Assembly (NCBI RefSeq): GCF_014196205.1
Contig: NZ_JACIDE010000009.1
Span: forward strand, 60,606 to 124,605
Source: Anoxybacteroides voinovskiense
GTDB lineage: Bacteria; Bacillota; Bacilli; Bacillales; Anoxybacillaceae
DNA length: 64,000 bases
Direction of reading: 5' to 3'
The notes under the pieces are model-generated. The model did no database searches. It was not told where the DNA came from and worked only from the letters and a program-made list of their open reading frames with translations. Made by a program: the position numbers and the translations under genes. How positions within the stretch are numbered: the first letter of the stretch is position 1; every line of letters begins with the position of its first letter. Below are positions 27,356 to 35,145 of the stretch, one piece after another.

Positions 27356-28210
27356 TTATGAGTGATTAAGGTCTGGTTCGATATGTACGTGCGTCGTTTC
27401 GATGTGGTATTGGTTTTTCATCATTTTTTCTATTTCGTCGGCAATTTCGTGGCTCTCGGCAACCGTTAAATCAGCGGCAACGTGAATAGTGACATCGAGA
27501 ATAATTTGGTTGCCGACCATTCTCGCCTTCACATCCGATACTCGCTTCACCCCATTAATCGATGCAATTTCTTGTTCGTACGCCGTTAACGCTTGTTCGT
27601 CAAACCCGTCGGTTAGCAAATGTGACGTTTCGAAAAAAATATGCCATGCCGTTTTACAAATAATGACGCCGATGAGCAAGGCGGCAAGCGGATCAAGCCA
27701 CCATATTCCCCATTTCGCCCCGAAAATTCCAACGACTGTTCCCATGCTGACAAGGGCATCGGATAGATGGTCTTTGGCAGCAGAAGCAAGCGCCTGACTG
27801 TTCACTCGTTCAGAAAGCCGTTTATTAAACGAATAGACGACAAACATTATCGCGGCAGAAAACATCCCAACCCATGCCGCAATAAATTGTGGCACCTCCT
27901 CTTTCCGATGAAAGAGCGACATTCCTCCTTTGCCGACGACATCTAGACCAATTGACATCATCATAAACGCCGCAATAAGCGATGAAATGTTTTCCGCACG
28001 TGAATGGCCGTACGGATGGTTATGGTCGCGCGGTTTTTGCGCGATTTTAATGCCGATTAAAATCGCGACGGACGAAATAATATCACTGAAGTTGTTCCAG
28101 CCATCTGCTGTGACCCCATCGGAATGAGCAACATACCCAATGATTAACTTTATCATTGCTAAACTAATATAACTGCCGATGCTCACCCATGCTCCTAGTT
28201 CTGGTTTCAT
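27356..28210 (-). CDS. Cation diffusion facilitator metal exporter
   Basis: About 284 aa, six helices plus a cytoplasmic C-terminal domain. Metal-site signatures: NFSDIISSVAILIG in helix 2 (Asp of site A), DHNHPYGHSRAENI in the loop, and AKDHLSDALVS in helix 5. Related to the manganese exporters MneP/MneS of B. subtilis and to zinc CDFs; the metal is not certain. ATG at 28210 has AAGGGTGA just upstream, better than the ATG at 28240. A 24-bp palindrome lies about 160 bp upstream. Confidence 0.92.
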   Translation of the reverse strand: MKPELGAWVSIGSYISLAMIKLIIGYVAHSDGVTADGWNNFSDIISSVAILIGIKIAQKPRDHNHPYGHSRAENISSLIAAFMMMSIGLDVVGKGGMSLFHRKEEVPQFIAAWVGMFSAAIMFVVYSFNKRLSERVNSQALASAAKDHLSDALVSMGTVVGIFGAKWGIWWLDPLAALLIGVIICKTAWHIFFETSHLLTDGFDEQALTAYEQEIASINGVKRVSDVKARMVGNQIILDVTIHVAADLTVAESHEIADEIEKMMKNQYHIETTHVHIEPDLNHS

Positions 28211-28365
28211 CTTTTTCACCCTTATTTTTCTTGCTTGCACGTATTAGTTTACCAGCATCGGATCGTGTGAGTCTACAGCAACAAAATTGTGACGTCGAAC
28301 AACTATAGAAGGCGACAAACTTTTTCTCCCTTAGCGAAATTTATTGGATAAAGGAAAAATAATTA

Positions 28366-28389
28366 TTTACATAAGTTTTATTATGTAAA
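28366..28389. promoter_or_regulatory. Perfect 24-bp palindrome between yodJ-like and CDF genes
   Basis: TTTACATAA-N6-TTATGTAAA. It could be an operator for the metal exporter downstream on the minus strand, or an AT-rich back-up hairpin after the yodJ-like gene (followed on that strand by TAATTATTTTT). It does not match the MntR or Fur consensus as I know them. Confidence 0.4.
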
Positions 28390-28402
28390 CTATATAACTA
28401 TA

Positions 28403-28429
28403 AACGGATGCTCGCCTTGAGCATCCGTT
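28403..28429 (-). terminator. Hairpin after the yodJ-like gene
   Basis: 11-bp perfect stem AACGGATGCTC/GAGCATCCGTT enclosing AAGGC (minus strand). The stop codon is part of the stem; the T-run is weak. Confidence 0.7.
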
Positions 28430-29282
28430 ATACTTTTTTCACTATTTGGAAATATTCTTCTAACGTGATGTTTTTTTCATAAATGACTTTTGCTGCTTTT
28501 TGCCCAACATATCGAATGTGCCATGGCTCGTATTGATAGCCCGTGATGGCTTCTTTTCCTTTTGGGTAGCGAATAATAAAGCCGTATTCGTGGGCGTGAA
28601 CGGCAACCCATTTCCCTTCGTTCGTGTCACCAAATGAAGCAGTAAGGTTAGCTTTTATGCTTTGGCTTGAAATGTCGATGGCAAGCCCGGTTTGATGTTC
28701 GCTCTGTCCTGGAAATGCCACTGCATGAACGGCTTTTTCTTTCCCGTTTTTCTTCACTTCTTCATCGAACAGTTCTTTTTGCCGCTCATACGACCGATAG
28801 CCGGAAACCGCTATGAGCGATATTCCTTCTTTTTGTGCTGCGGCAAATAGTTGTTCAAGCGCCCTTGCTGCTTCTAGGCGCATGTACCGTTTTTCCACAT
28901 TTGTTTCGGAAAACGAAAACGGCACGTTCGGAACGACTAAATCGTTCGGTTTATAGGAAGCTGGCAAACTTTGTTCTTTATTGACGAGCGCTAATATATT
29001 CGTTGGGTTCATAATGATTTTTTGGCCGTTTTTCACTTCGATGACGTTCCAATATTTCGCCTCTAAAAATAAATCTTGGTCAACCGGTGGGTGTTGGGCA
29101 GGTTGTTCTGTGCTAGGTTGCTCTATATTAGGCTGTTGCTCTTCTGTCGTCGGTGCTTCGGTCGAAGGTTGTTTTTCGTTTTTGTTTTCTACTTGCGGCT
29201 TCGTTGGTTGTGCATGTTGTTCAACGGGCGCGCAACCGGCTGCAAGGCAAACCGCAGTGAGCATTAATAATGTGCGTTTCAC
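28428..29282 (-). CDS. yodJ: D-alanyl-D-alanine carboxypeptidase, VanY/YodJ-type lipoprotein
   Basis: About 284 aa. The signal peptide ends in the lipobox CLAAGC, then a Pro/Thr/Glu/Gln-rich linker, then a VanY peptidase domain. Zinc ligands and the catalytic region are SEHQTGLAIDIS and PWHIRYVG. The enzyme trims D-Ala from peptidoglycan stems outside the membrane. The GTG start at 29282 with AAGGTG 6 bp upstream gives a normal short signal peptide; the ATG at 29306 lies in a terminator hairpin. The yodJ-deoD-yodL order matches B. subtilis. Confidence 0.9.
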   Translation of the reverse strand: MKRTLLMLTAVCLAAGCAPVEQHAQPTKPQVENKNEKQPSTEAPTTEEQQPNIEQPSTEQPAQHPPVDQDLFLEAKYWNVIEVKNGQKIIMNPTNILALVNKEQSLPASYKPNDLVVPNVPFSFSETNVEKRYMRLEAARALEQLFAAAQKEGISLIAVSGYRSYERQKELFDEEVKKNGKEKAVHAVAFPGQSEHQTGLAIDISSQSIKANLTASFGDTNEGKWVAVHAHEYGFIIRYPKGKEAITGYQYEPWHIRYVGQKAAKVIYEKNITLEEYFQIVKKV

Positions 29283-29300
29283 TTTCTTCACCTTACTTGG

Positions 29301-29328
29301 AAACACCCTTGGAGAACCAAGGGTGTTT
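29301..29328. terminator. Hairpin between deoD and yodJ
   Basis: Perfect 12-bp stem AAACACCCTTGG/CCAAGGGTGTTT with an AGAA loop. In the deoD direction only a short T-run follows, so read-through into yodJ is likely; the hairpin may attenuate it. Confidence 0.65.
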
Positions 29329-29332
29329 TTGT

Positions 29333-30037
29333 TTACACACGAATCGCAGCTTCTAAAGCGACTTCAATCATTTCATTAAACGTCGTTTGCCGCTCTTGCG
29401 CTGTCGTTTCTTCTCCGGTTAAAATGTGGTCGCTTACCGTTAATACAGAAAGCGCTTTACGACCGAATTTAGCAGCTAGCGTATAAAGAGCCGCTGTTTC
29501 CATTTCTACTGCAAGCACACCGTAACGAGCCCATTTTTCAAACTCTGCATTGTCATTGTAGAACATATCTGCGGTGAATACGTTCCCTACTTTTAATTGC
29601 AACCCTTTTTCGACCCCAACTTCATAAGCTGTTCGCAACAAATCGAAGTTTGCCGTTGGTGCATAGTCGACTCCTCCGAAAGTAAGCCGATTCATTTGCG
29701 AATCCGTTGAAGCGCTCATCGCTAAAATGACGTCGCGCACCTTCACATCTTTTTGAATCGCTCCGCACGTGCCGACGCGGATTAACGTTTGGACGTTATA
29801 GCTTTGCATTAATTCGTTTACATAAATCGAAATTGATGGAACGCCCATCCCTGTTCCTTGTACCGAAACGCGATGGCCTTTATATGTACCCGTAAATCCA
29901 AGCATACCGCGAACGCGGTTATAGCAAGTTGCCCCTTCTAAAAACGTTTCCGCAATATATTGCGCTCGGAGCGGATCGCCTGGCAACAAAATTTTATCGG
30001 CAATTTCATGTTCCTTTGCTTCGATGTGAATGCTCAT
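29333..30037 (-). CDS. deoD: Purine nucleoside phosphorylase, DeoD type
   Basis: 234 aa, the usual size of the hexameric PNP that splits purine (deoxy)nucleosides with phosphate. The phosphate/sugar site motifs are [17 protein letters not shown] and [16 protein letters not shown], and the catalytic Asp is in [13 protein letters not shown] at 30037 lies behind AAGGAGG; an upstream ATG at 30055 has none. A clear SigA promoter lies 46 bp upstream. Confidence 0.96.
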   Translation of the reverse strand: MSIHIEAKEHEIADKILLPGDPLRAQYIAETFLEGATCYNRVRGMLGFTGTYKGHRVSVQGTGMGVPSISIYVNELMQSYNVQTLIRVGTCGAIQKDVKVRDVILAMSASTDSQMNRLTFGGVDYAPTANFDLLRTAYEVGVEKGLQLKVGNVFTADMFYNDNAEFEKWARYGVLAVEMETAALYTLAAKFGRKALSVLTVSDHILTGEETTAQERQTTFNEMIEVALEAAIRV

Positions 30038-30082
30038 CTGTTTGTCCTCCTTCATTCTCAGTCATGGGAATTTCCCTTTCTC

Positions 30083-30111
30083 ATTGTACACCCTTTATCG
30101 TTTAGATACAA
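30083..30111 (-). promoter_or_regulatory. SigA promoter of deoD
   Basis: TTGTAT (30106-30111), 17 bp, TACAAT (30083-30088) on the minus strand, ending 46 bp before the start codon. The mobile-like element begins only about 35 bp upstream of the -35 box. Confidence 0.7.
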
Positions 30112-30146
30112 TGGGAGGACGGATGGATGTCAAAAAGGCAACAAAC

Positions 30147-30414
30147 GAAAAGGGGCCACGAGTGTTGATTATCCATTATTTTACTAAAAAACACAGAATC
30201 ATTTGACTGAACACAAGCTTTTCTGCCTCTTCCCTCGAACAAGAACGCCGGCGGGCAAATGTCATTTGCCCGCAAAGCGTTCATTGTTCGAGGAGGGCAT
30301 GCGTACAGCATGCCCAGTCGGCAAGCGAACCGCTTGCCGACTACGGCAGAAAAGCTAGGAATAGAGCGATTTCAACTGGTTTTTAATGGTTAATCAACAC
30401 GCCTGAAAAGGGGC
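30147..30414. mobile_element. MITE-like element with terminal inverted repeats and 10-bp direct repeats
   Basis: The direct repeat GAAAAGGGGC flanks the unit (30147-30156 and 30405-30414). Just inside are 17-bp inverted repeats, GTGTTGATTATCCATTA (30162-30178) and TAATGGTTAATCAACAC (30384-30400), matching at 16 of 17 positions. No reading frame of note lies inside. The centre is a set of four perfect stems. The layout fits a small non-autonomous transposon with a target-site duplication. The family is not identified, and the 4-5 bp between the direct and inverted repeats is not explained. Confidence 0.6.
30216..30356. repeat. Four-stem cloverleaf-like core of the element
   Basis: A closing stem AGCTTTTCTGCC/GGCAGAAAAGCT (30216-30227 with 30345-30356) encloses three hairpins. 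The first (30233-30293) is built of CCTCGAACAA, GAACGC and GCGGGCAAAT arms. The second (30295-30315) is GGGCATGC/GCATGCCC. The third (30316-30342) is AGTCGGCAAGCG/CGCTTGCCGACT. Arms are perfect apart from one bulged A and a small internal loop in the first hairpin. It could fold as RNA or extrude as DNA. Confidence 0.75.
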
Positions 30415-30440
30415 AAAAAAATAAAGGGGGACTCCCTTTT
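30414..30440 (-). terminator. Terminator of the 128-aa membrane protein gene
   Basis: Minus-strand stem AAAGGG/CCCTTT followed by ATTTTTTT; the stop codon lies at its start. Confidence 0.75.
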
Positions 30441-30825
30441 AAGATGTTTTGGAATGATAATGATCGTGCCGCCGGTGCGTTAAATATTTTTGTTTAATGT
30501 ATAGCACCTTTTTGTCCGCGCTTGTCGTATATTTTTTCTCCTTTTTCTCATAACGGGCAAACCAAATGCCGAACAATACATAAAGAGGTAATAATAGCTC
30601 GATTGCCCCGAAATAGACATAAAACAGCTGTTTTCCGTGAAGCGACATATTCGCAAGCGAATAATACACGCTAGCGATAACTCCGCCGATGGCCAATACG
30701 TTGACGGCATGTAATGAAGGAATTTTTTTACGTCGATAAAACCGTCGCTCGATTGCTGCTTTTACGTACAACGAAGCCGCCGTCAACACTACACCGAGAA
30801 CTGCAGAAACAAATAGTGCCGTCAT
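30439..30825 (-). CDS. Small integral membrane protein, unknown
   Basis: 128 aa with about three helices (residues 1-22, 40-60 and 68-90) and a basic C-terminal tail (RYEKKEKKYTTSADKK..., RRHDHYHSKTS). ATG at 30825 with AAAGGAG 9 bp upstream and a proper terminator support it as real. I do not recognise a family; not in the B. subtilis order yodJ-deoD-yodL. Confidence 0.7.
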   Translation of the reverse strand: MTALFVSAVLGVVLTAASLYVKAAIERRFYRRKKIPSLHAVNVLAIGGVIASVYYSLANMSLHGKQLFYVYFGAIELLLPLYVLFGIWFARYEKKEKKYTTSADKKVLYIKQKYLTHRRHDHYHSKTS

Positions 30826-30927
30826 CGATCATTACTCCTTTCTGGAAAATTTCCTAAAATAGTTATCTATAACAAAAGGCAACGAGCGCATACTAATAAC
30901 CGACAAACGAAAAGGGAGGAACAAACG

Positions 30928-31083
30928 ATGGGAAAAAAACATCGCAACCGCATTAACGGACAGAAGAAAAATAACCATATTCCGAAAGAAGCGTTGCTGT
31001 CAGAAGATGCTGCCCATGGGAAAGAATATTCGGCAGCGGAACGAAAAAACGGACCTGGACACCACGATAACCCGTCCGATTGA
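30928..31083 (+). CDS. Small hydrophilic protein of 51 aa, unknown (spore-protein-like composition)
   Basis: Begins MGKKHRNRINGQKKNNHIPK and ends GPGHHDNPSD; Lys/Asn/His-rich, no hydrophobic segment. The composition is like minor acid-soluble spore proteins, but I cannot place it in a family. Strong ribosome site AAGGGAGGA 7 bp before ATG and a perfect terminator directly after. Confidence 0.65.
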   Translation: MGKKHRNRINGQKKNNHIPKEALLSEDAAHGKEYSAAERKNGPGHHDNPSD

Positions 31084-31084
31084 C

Positions 31085-31114
31085 AACAAACCCTTGTATT
31101 TACAAGGGTTTGTT
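31085..31114. terminator. Bidirectional terminator, 14-bp perfect stem
   Basis: AACAAACCCTTGTA-TT-TACAAGGGTTTGTT, between convergent small genes. The stop of the minus-strand gene lies in the stem. Confidence 0.85.
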
Positions 31115-31258
31115 TGCGGTGTCCACTTCGTCAAACGATAATGTCGTTACTTTCGTATACTCTCCGCGAGCGATTTCTTCTTTCGAGGCGTTTCGATTGA
31201 GCTCTTCCGAATCATCGATTCCTAGTGCAATCGTTGGAAATTCGTGTTGTTTTGCCAA
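31100..31258 (-). CDS. Small protein of 52 aa, unknown
   Basis: Mixed-charge sequence (AKQHEFPTIALGIDDSEELN, then ASKEEIARGEYTKVTTLSFD). TTG start at 31258 with AAGGGGGG 7 bp upstream is better placed than the ATG at 31300. No membrane segment or known motif. Function unknown. Confidence 0.55.
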   Translation of the reverse strand: MAKQHEFPTIALGIDDSEELNRNASKEEIARGEYTKVTTLSFDEVDTANKPL

Positions 31259-31375
31259 GTGCTCGCCCCCCTTTCTTTTTCTAACCATTCCCTTGTGCAT
31301 CCCGTTTTATTCGTTTTCTTTATTGTATCACATTGCTCTTATGAATAAAACTAATTATTTTGAATTTTCTTATTT

Positions 31376-31696
31376 TTATCGAAGATGGAGGCGATTAATT
31401 TTTTTCCATCCATCCGAACAAAGCTTATAATACGTTTGCCCGCGCACTCCTTCGTCGATTAACACAATATCGCCAGTGCTCACGTAGCGAGCTTTGTAAT
31501 CTTCTGGAAGTAAATCTGCTACATTAAACGTGCGATACACAGCGGCTAACACTTCATCGTGCATCGAAGCTGTTAACGTCAGCCGGTATACTTGTTCATA
31601 TCCTTTCCATTGGCCGAATTTAGGTGTTTGAAACAATGTCACATCATACGTCTGTTTTGTTTTTAATACTTTTTTCAAAAGACTAACCATTACCAT
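31376..31696 (-). CDS. yodL: YodL-like protein
   Basis: 106 aa, the length of B. subtilis YodL. Features: YDVTLFQTPKFGQWKGYEQV near the N-terminus and DYKARYVSTGDIVLIDEG near the C-terminus. In B. subtilis YodL is reported to affect MreB/Mbl-dependent cell shape when overproduced; that role is family knowledge. The yodJ-deoD-yodL order supports orthology. Ribosome site AAAGGA; ATG at 31696 or two codons later. Confidence 0.8.
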   Translation of the reverse strand: MVMVSLLKKVLKTKQTYDVTLFQTPKFGQWKGYEQVYRLTLTASMHDEVLAAVYRTFNVADLLPEDYKARYVSTGDIVLIDEGVRGQTYYKLCSDGWKKINRLHLR

Positions 31697-31782
31697 CCAC
31701 TTCCTTTCTTTTCTACAACATATTAGCGCTTTACCGTGTCGATTCCTTTAGCAAAATGACAGTTGTTTTGTCGAATAAAATA

Positions 31783-31812
31783 AAAAGACTGGGTGATCAC
31801 CCAATCTTTAAC
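31783..31812 (-). terminator. Terminator after spo0M
   Basis: Stem AAAGATTGGGTG/CACCCAGTCTTT (one G-U/mismatch) followed by TTATTTTATT on the minus strand. Confidence 0.8.
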
Positions 31813-32572
31813 AATATGATTGTATAAGTTGTGTTAATTTTCGCGAAAGATTTGGGATATCAGCCGTTGTTAGACGAATTCGCACATATGATTCGTCTAA
31901 ATCAAGCGCTTCCGCGAATAAACTGCCAATCCCCCGCGCGCGGCGGTCAATTTGTAATAACGCATCGACTTCTGTTTTCGAAAGCGGGAAAAAAATGACT
32001 TCGACTTCATCGAGTTTTCCGCGAAACGGACCGCTTTTTGGCACGTACTCAAACTCTTGGACAAACGGTAAGCGATGATGCCAGGAAGCTTTTTTGCACT
32101 CTACTTCGCGAAGGCGAAACCCAAGTGTTTCCATCGATGAGAGCAGTGCCATCATAATCGGAATTGGCTCGACGCGAATGTAATCATTGTCCGTCGGGTC
32201 GACTGCTTGCTTAATGTCTAAGCCGGTGTGAAGCCACACTTTCGTCTTGCCGACAGAAATCGGGGTATCAATTGGCAGCGTAAATCGAAAGGGGATGCTT
32301 CTTTTTTCATTGGCACCAATCGTCAACTGTTCAGTCACTTTCCACTTCCCGATAAGCGCATGGGAGGTCGTTTTTCTGTCGTTTGCCTCCACTGTGTACG
32401 TCGCATACAGCGAAAGATAAATGTGGTCGATTGCTTGCGCAACTTGACCGCCTGTAATTTCGATAACTCCTTCGACTTCGTCTCCAGCCATCAACCGCTC
32501 GGATAAAAGCTTCGTATCCACTTTCGCCGCACCGATTCCGATGCTTGCTAACATTTTATGAAACAATGACAT
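31808..32572 (-). CDS. spo0M: Sporulation-control protein Spo0M
   Basis: 254 aa, arrestin-like beta-sandwich protein of the Spo0M family. It starts FHKMLASIGIGAAKVDTKL and has the typical GDEVEGVIEITGGQVAQAID and WLHTGLDIKQAVDPTDNDYI segments. In B. subtilis Spo0M affects entry into sporulation and cell division; the biochemical mechanism is unclear. Its start codon lies inside the last 17 bp of the upstream protein kinase gene, so translation of the two is coupled. Confidence 0.92.
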   Translation of the reverse strand: MSLFHKMLASIGIGAAKVDTKLLSERLMAGDEVEGVIEITGGQVAQAIDHIYLSLYATYTVEANDRKTTSHALIGKWKVTEQLTIGANEKRSIPFRFTLPIDTPISVGKTKVWLHTGLDIKQAVDPTDNDYIRVEPIPIMMALLSSMETLGFRLREVECKKASWHHRLPFVQEFEYVPKSGPFRGKLDEVEVIFFPLSKTEVDALLQIDRRARGIGSLFAEALDLDESYVRIRLTTADIPNLSRKLTQLIQSYC

Positions 32573-33377
32573 CTTTTCTCCACCTTTCCATCGTTTGTTC
32601 GATTTCTTTTATCAATTCTCGACTATCGCGATACATTTCGTCAATTTGTAACATTTTTCGCAACATTATCCGTACTGGTTCGGAAAGATTTAATTCTTCT
32701 TCCCAGCTGCGCTCTTCCTTTGTGTCTGGTTGATACGACGAATAAAGCAAAAATAAGAAGAAATGACCTAATGCATAGATGTCGCTTTTTACGTCAATTT
32801 CGCGGCGCAGCTTTTTTTCTAACGGATACGTATCCTCTGGAGGAGTCTTCTCTCCTAGAAAGCGAGCTAAGCCAAAATCGATGATATAGACGCGGTCATT
32901 TTTGAGTAAAATGTTTGGGATACGTAAATCGCGATGGACGATGCCTTTTTCATGAATGAATGAAACAATTTCCAACACGCGTAACAATACCGCCAACGCT
33001 TCTTGTTCCGTATATGTTTTCCCCGTTTCAAAAATAAGCGATTCCACCGTCTCCCCATCGATATATTCCATCACAAGATGCATCACCCCACGTTCCAAAA
33101 ACGTTTCATATAACGAAGGGATTTGCGGATGGGAGAGATGCTGTAAAATAGTGGCTTCTCGCAAAAAAGATTCCTTTATTTGTTTCTTTCGTATCGTTCG
33201 CATTTGTTTAATGACGACTTGGTTATTCGTCTGTTTATCAAACGCAACATACGTAATCCCATAACTTCCCATCCCAAGTTCACGCATTATTTTATAGCGA
33301 CCGCGCAACATCATCCCAGAGCGATAACGACGCTCGCATAACCGTTCGACGAATCGGGAAATATAAGAAAAACACAT
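32556..33377 (-). CDS. Eukaryotic-like serine/threonine protein kinase
   Basis: 273 aa, single soluble kinase domain without PASTA or membrane segments. Glycine loop LGMGSYGITY (about 34-43), ATP Lys about 57 (VVIKQM), catalytic HRDLRIPN with Asp150 and Asn155 (Arg replaces the usual Lys), DFGLAR about 167-172, and an APE-less activation segment followed by DVKSDIYALGHFFLFLLY. All key residues are present, so activity is expected. It overlaps spo0M by 17 bp and starts 2 bp after a small gene. It resembles the small kinases PrkD/YrzF of Bacillus. The start is uncertain: ATG at 33377 has no good site. Confidence 0.9.
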   Translation of the reverse strand: MCFSYISRFVERLCERRYRSGMMLRGRYKIMRELGMGSYGITYVAFDKQTNNQVVIKQMRTIRKKQIKESFLREATILQHLSHPQIPSLYETFLERGVMHLVMEYIDGETVESLIFETGKTYTEQEALAVLLRVLEIVSFIHEKGIVHRDLRIPNILLKNDRVYIIDFGLARFLGEKTPPEDTYPLEKKLRREIDVKSDIYALGHFFLFLLYSSYQPDTKEERSWEEELNLSEPVRIMLRKMLQIDEMYRDSRELIKEIEQTMERWRKDVIVS

Positions 33378-33379
33378 TG

Positions 33380-33571
33380 TTAACTACCAAAAAAGCTAGA
33401 GAAAAAGCTGCCGCTATGGTGCTTCTTTTTATAATGGCTATGGCCGTAATGAGAAGGATGAATCGATTTATACTTGTAATTGTAATAGCGGTCGCTACTT
33501 GTATAGTGTGGTTTATGGTATTGGTGCGACAGGCTTTCTTTCAAAATGGACTTAATAATTTTTTTCAACAT
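33380..33571 (-). CDS. Small His/Tyr/Ser/Lys-rich protein, unknown
   Basis: 63 aa: a short amphipathic head MLKKIIKSILKES and then a low-complexity tail with many His, Tyr, Ser and Lys (HQYHKPHYTSSDRYYNYKY and so on), ending FFSSFFGS. ATG at 33571 has AAGGAG 8 bp upstream. It stops 2 bp before the kinase gene and is probably the first gene of the kinase-spo0M operon. The Ser/Tyr-rich tail could be a phosphorylation target; that is inference. Confidence 0.65.
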   Translation of the reverse strand: MLKKIIKSILKESLSHQYHKPHYTSSDRYYNYKYKSIHPSHYGHSHYKKKHHSGSFFSSFFGS

Positions 33572-33656
33572 TCTCATCGCTCCTTTTTTTCATTAACTAT
33601 TTATGTATACGGAATAACCGTCGCAAGGTTTCAAAAAATTGGTGAGGAGATTTACG

Positions 33657-34778
33657 ATGAATGCATTCGTTCGACTTTTCGCTACACTTTCTCATCCGAT
33701 TCAATCGCTCTATCGTCACTGGCTGTATCGACAGTCCATTTCGATTAGTTCCTCAGCCATGCTTCAAAAGCTATTTCAAGAGGAAACACTAGTAAAACCG
33801 TTAACAAATGACGAACGAAAATTAGTGATGGCGATAAAAAACGAAACAACACGGCTAAACCGGGATAACATTACCCGCACAGAAGCATATTTTTCCTTTT
33901 TTCAACGCCATCCTGAAATACATTGGGCGTTTTTAGCACACCTTGTATCGCGCAATGGTGGATGGAATATGACGGACTTAAAAGGAAGCCTTGTTCCAGT
34001 AGTCGTGGCAACCGAGCAAATTAAGCCATTGTTTTTGTTTTTGGAACGAGCCAATGCCCTTATTTTCCATGACGCATACCCACAACTTCTTTTATACGAA
34101 AAAAGTAAAGAACAGAAGAAAAAACTATTTCATTTATTGCCGTCCTTTTCTGTTTCCGCGTTTATGCGGCCATTTTGGGAACATTTTTACGAAACGAACG
34201 ATGCACCGTTGTTGACGGTTGCGCTTATTATTAATGAACAGCAATATATTCAACATCGTGTCGTACAACATCCTTTTTTTCAAGAACAAGTCGTTAAAAC
34301 CTTTCCGTTTTTATGCCAGCAATGGCTTGGATTCAACGATGTGCTCATCCCTTATAAAAACGGTCGCCGCGTTCGCTTAACCGGCATTACCGTTCGCGAC
34401 TTCGCGGACGTTTCGCACCGTATCGAAATCGGCAAAGCGCTTTACGGAATGCTCTTTTATCGAAACTCGCTGTTTCAGCGGGTGTATCATTTTGCTTGCC
34501 AAACGAAACATACCGGATCGCGTGCAGATTTTTGGCCACACATCTTTTCGGCAACGAACGACGGGGTTCGTATCTTCAGTCCGACGCTAAACGACGCTTG
34601 GCCTGTGATAGAACATCGGTTTCCAGATAAACACGACTGGTTTTATGACTTAACGATTTTACGTGCGGCAGAAACGATTCCTTTGATGAGCCATCCTTCG
34701 CTAACTGCCCATTATGTCGACAACCTAAAAAAATTACAAAAAATCGCAACCGCCGCAAAACAAGCAACGCATTCATGA
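33657..34778 (+). CDS. DUF2515 protein, YppC-like
   Basis: About 373 aa, soluble, mostly helical. The core ETTRLNRDNITRTEAYFSFF and HPEIHWAFLAHLVSRNGGWN is diagnostic of the DUF2515/YppC group of spore formers. Function unknown. ATG at 33657 has GAGGAG 8 bp upstream. It is divergent from the kinase operon and not in the place it has in B. subtilis. Confidence 0.8.
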   Translation: MNAFVRLFATLSHPIQSLYRHWLYRQSISISSSAMLQKLFQEETLVKPLTNDERKLVMAIKNETTRLNRDNITRTEAYFSFFQRHPEIHWAFLAHLVSRNGGWNMTDLKGSLVPVVVATEQIKPLFLFLERANALIFHDAYPQLLLYEKSKEQKKKLFHLLPSFSVSAFMRPFWEHFYETNDAPLLTVALIINEQQYIQHRVVQHPFFQEQVVKTFPFLCQQWLGFNDVLIPYKNGRRVRLTGITVRDFADVSHRIEIGKALYGMLFYRNSLFQRVYHFACQTKHTGSRADFWPHIFSATNDGVRIFSPTLNDAWPVIEHRFPDKHDWFYDLTILRAAETIPLMSHPSLTAHYVDNLKKLQKIATAAKQATHS

Positions 34779-34817
34779 ATCCTACGTGCACGTCGATCGA
34801 TGAGTTTCATGAAAAAA

Positions 34818-34844
34818 CGAAAAAACGACGAGCCTTCTCGTCGT
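34818..34844 (-). terminator. Terminator after yozD
   Basis: Stem ACGACGAG/CTCGTCGT with an AAGG loop, then TTTTTTCG on the minus strand. Confidence 0.85.
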
Positions 34845-34846
34845 TC

Positions 34847-35017
34847 CTATTCTTCCCATTCTTCGTCAATAATACATTTTTCAATTAAGTAATCAAACGT
34901 GATGTCGGCGAGTTCTTCGAGTTCGATTTGCGATGGAACAAAGCCGCGACGGATGAGCTCTCGATGAAAAAATTCAGCAATTTCCTCCGTATCAATAACG
35001 ACTTCGATTTCTTTCAC
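34847..35017 (-). CDS. yozD: YozD-family protein
   Basis: 56-aa acidic protein: MKEIEVVIDTEEIAEFFHRE, later ELEELADITFDYLIEKCIID. It matches the YozD family of Bacillus, and the following genes yodN-yozE-yokU-kamA keep the B. subtilis order. GTG start at 35017 with GGGGG 6 bp upstream. Function unknown. Confidence 0.82.
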   Translation of the reverse strand: MKEIEVVIDTEEIAEFFHRELIRRGFVPSQIELEELADITFDYLIEKCIIDEEWEE

Positions 35018-35145
35018 TGTATCGCCCCCTTTTTACTGTTTTATGTTTCAAACGATTGCTTTATGTCAAAAAAATTTTCCGTGCGTATGTATGGAAAAAA
35101 AGAAGCGGTCATACATTGGAAATAACAAAATGAGGAGGGATGGCC

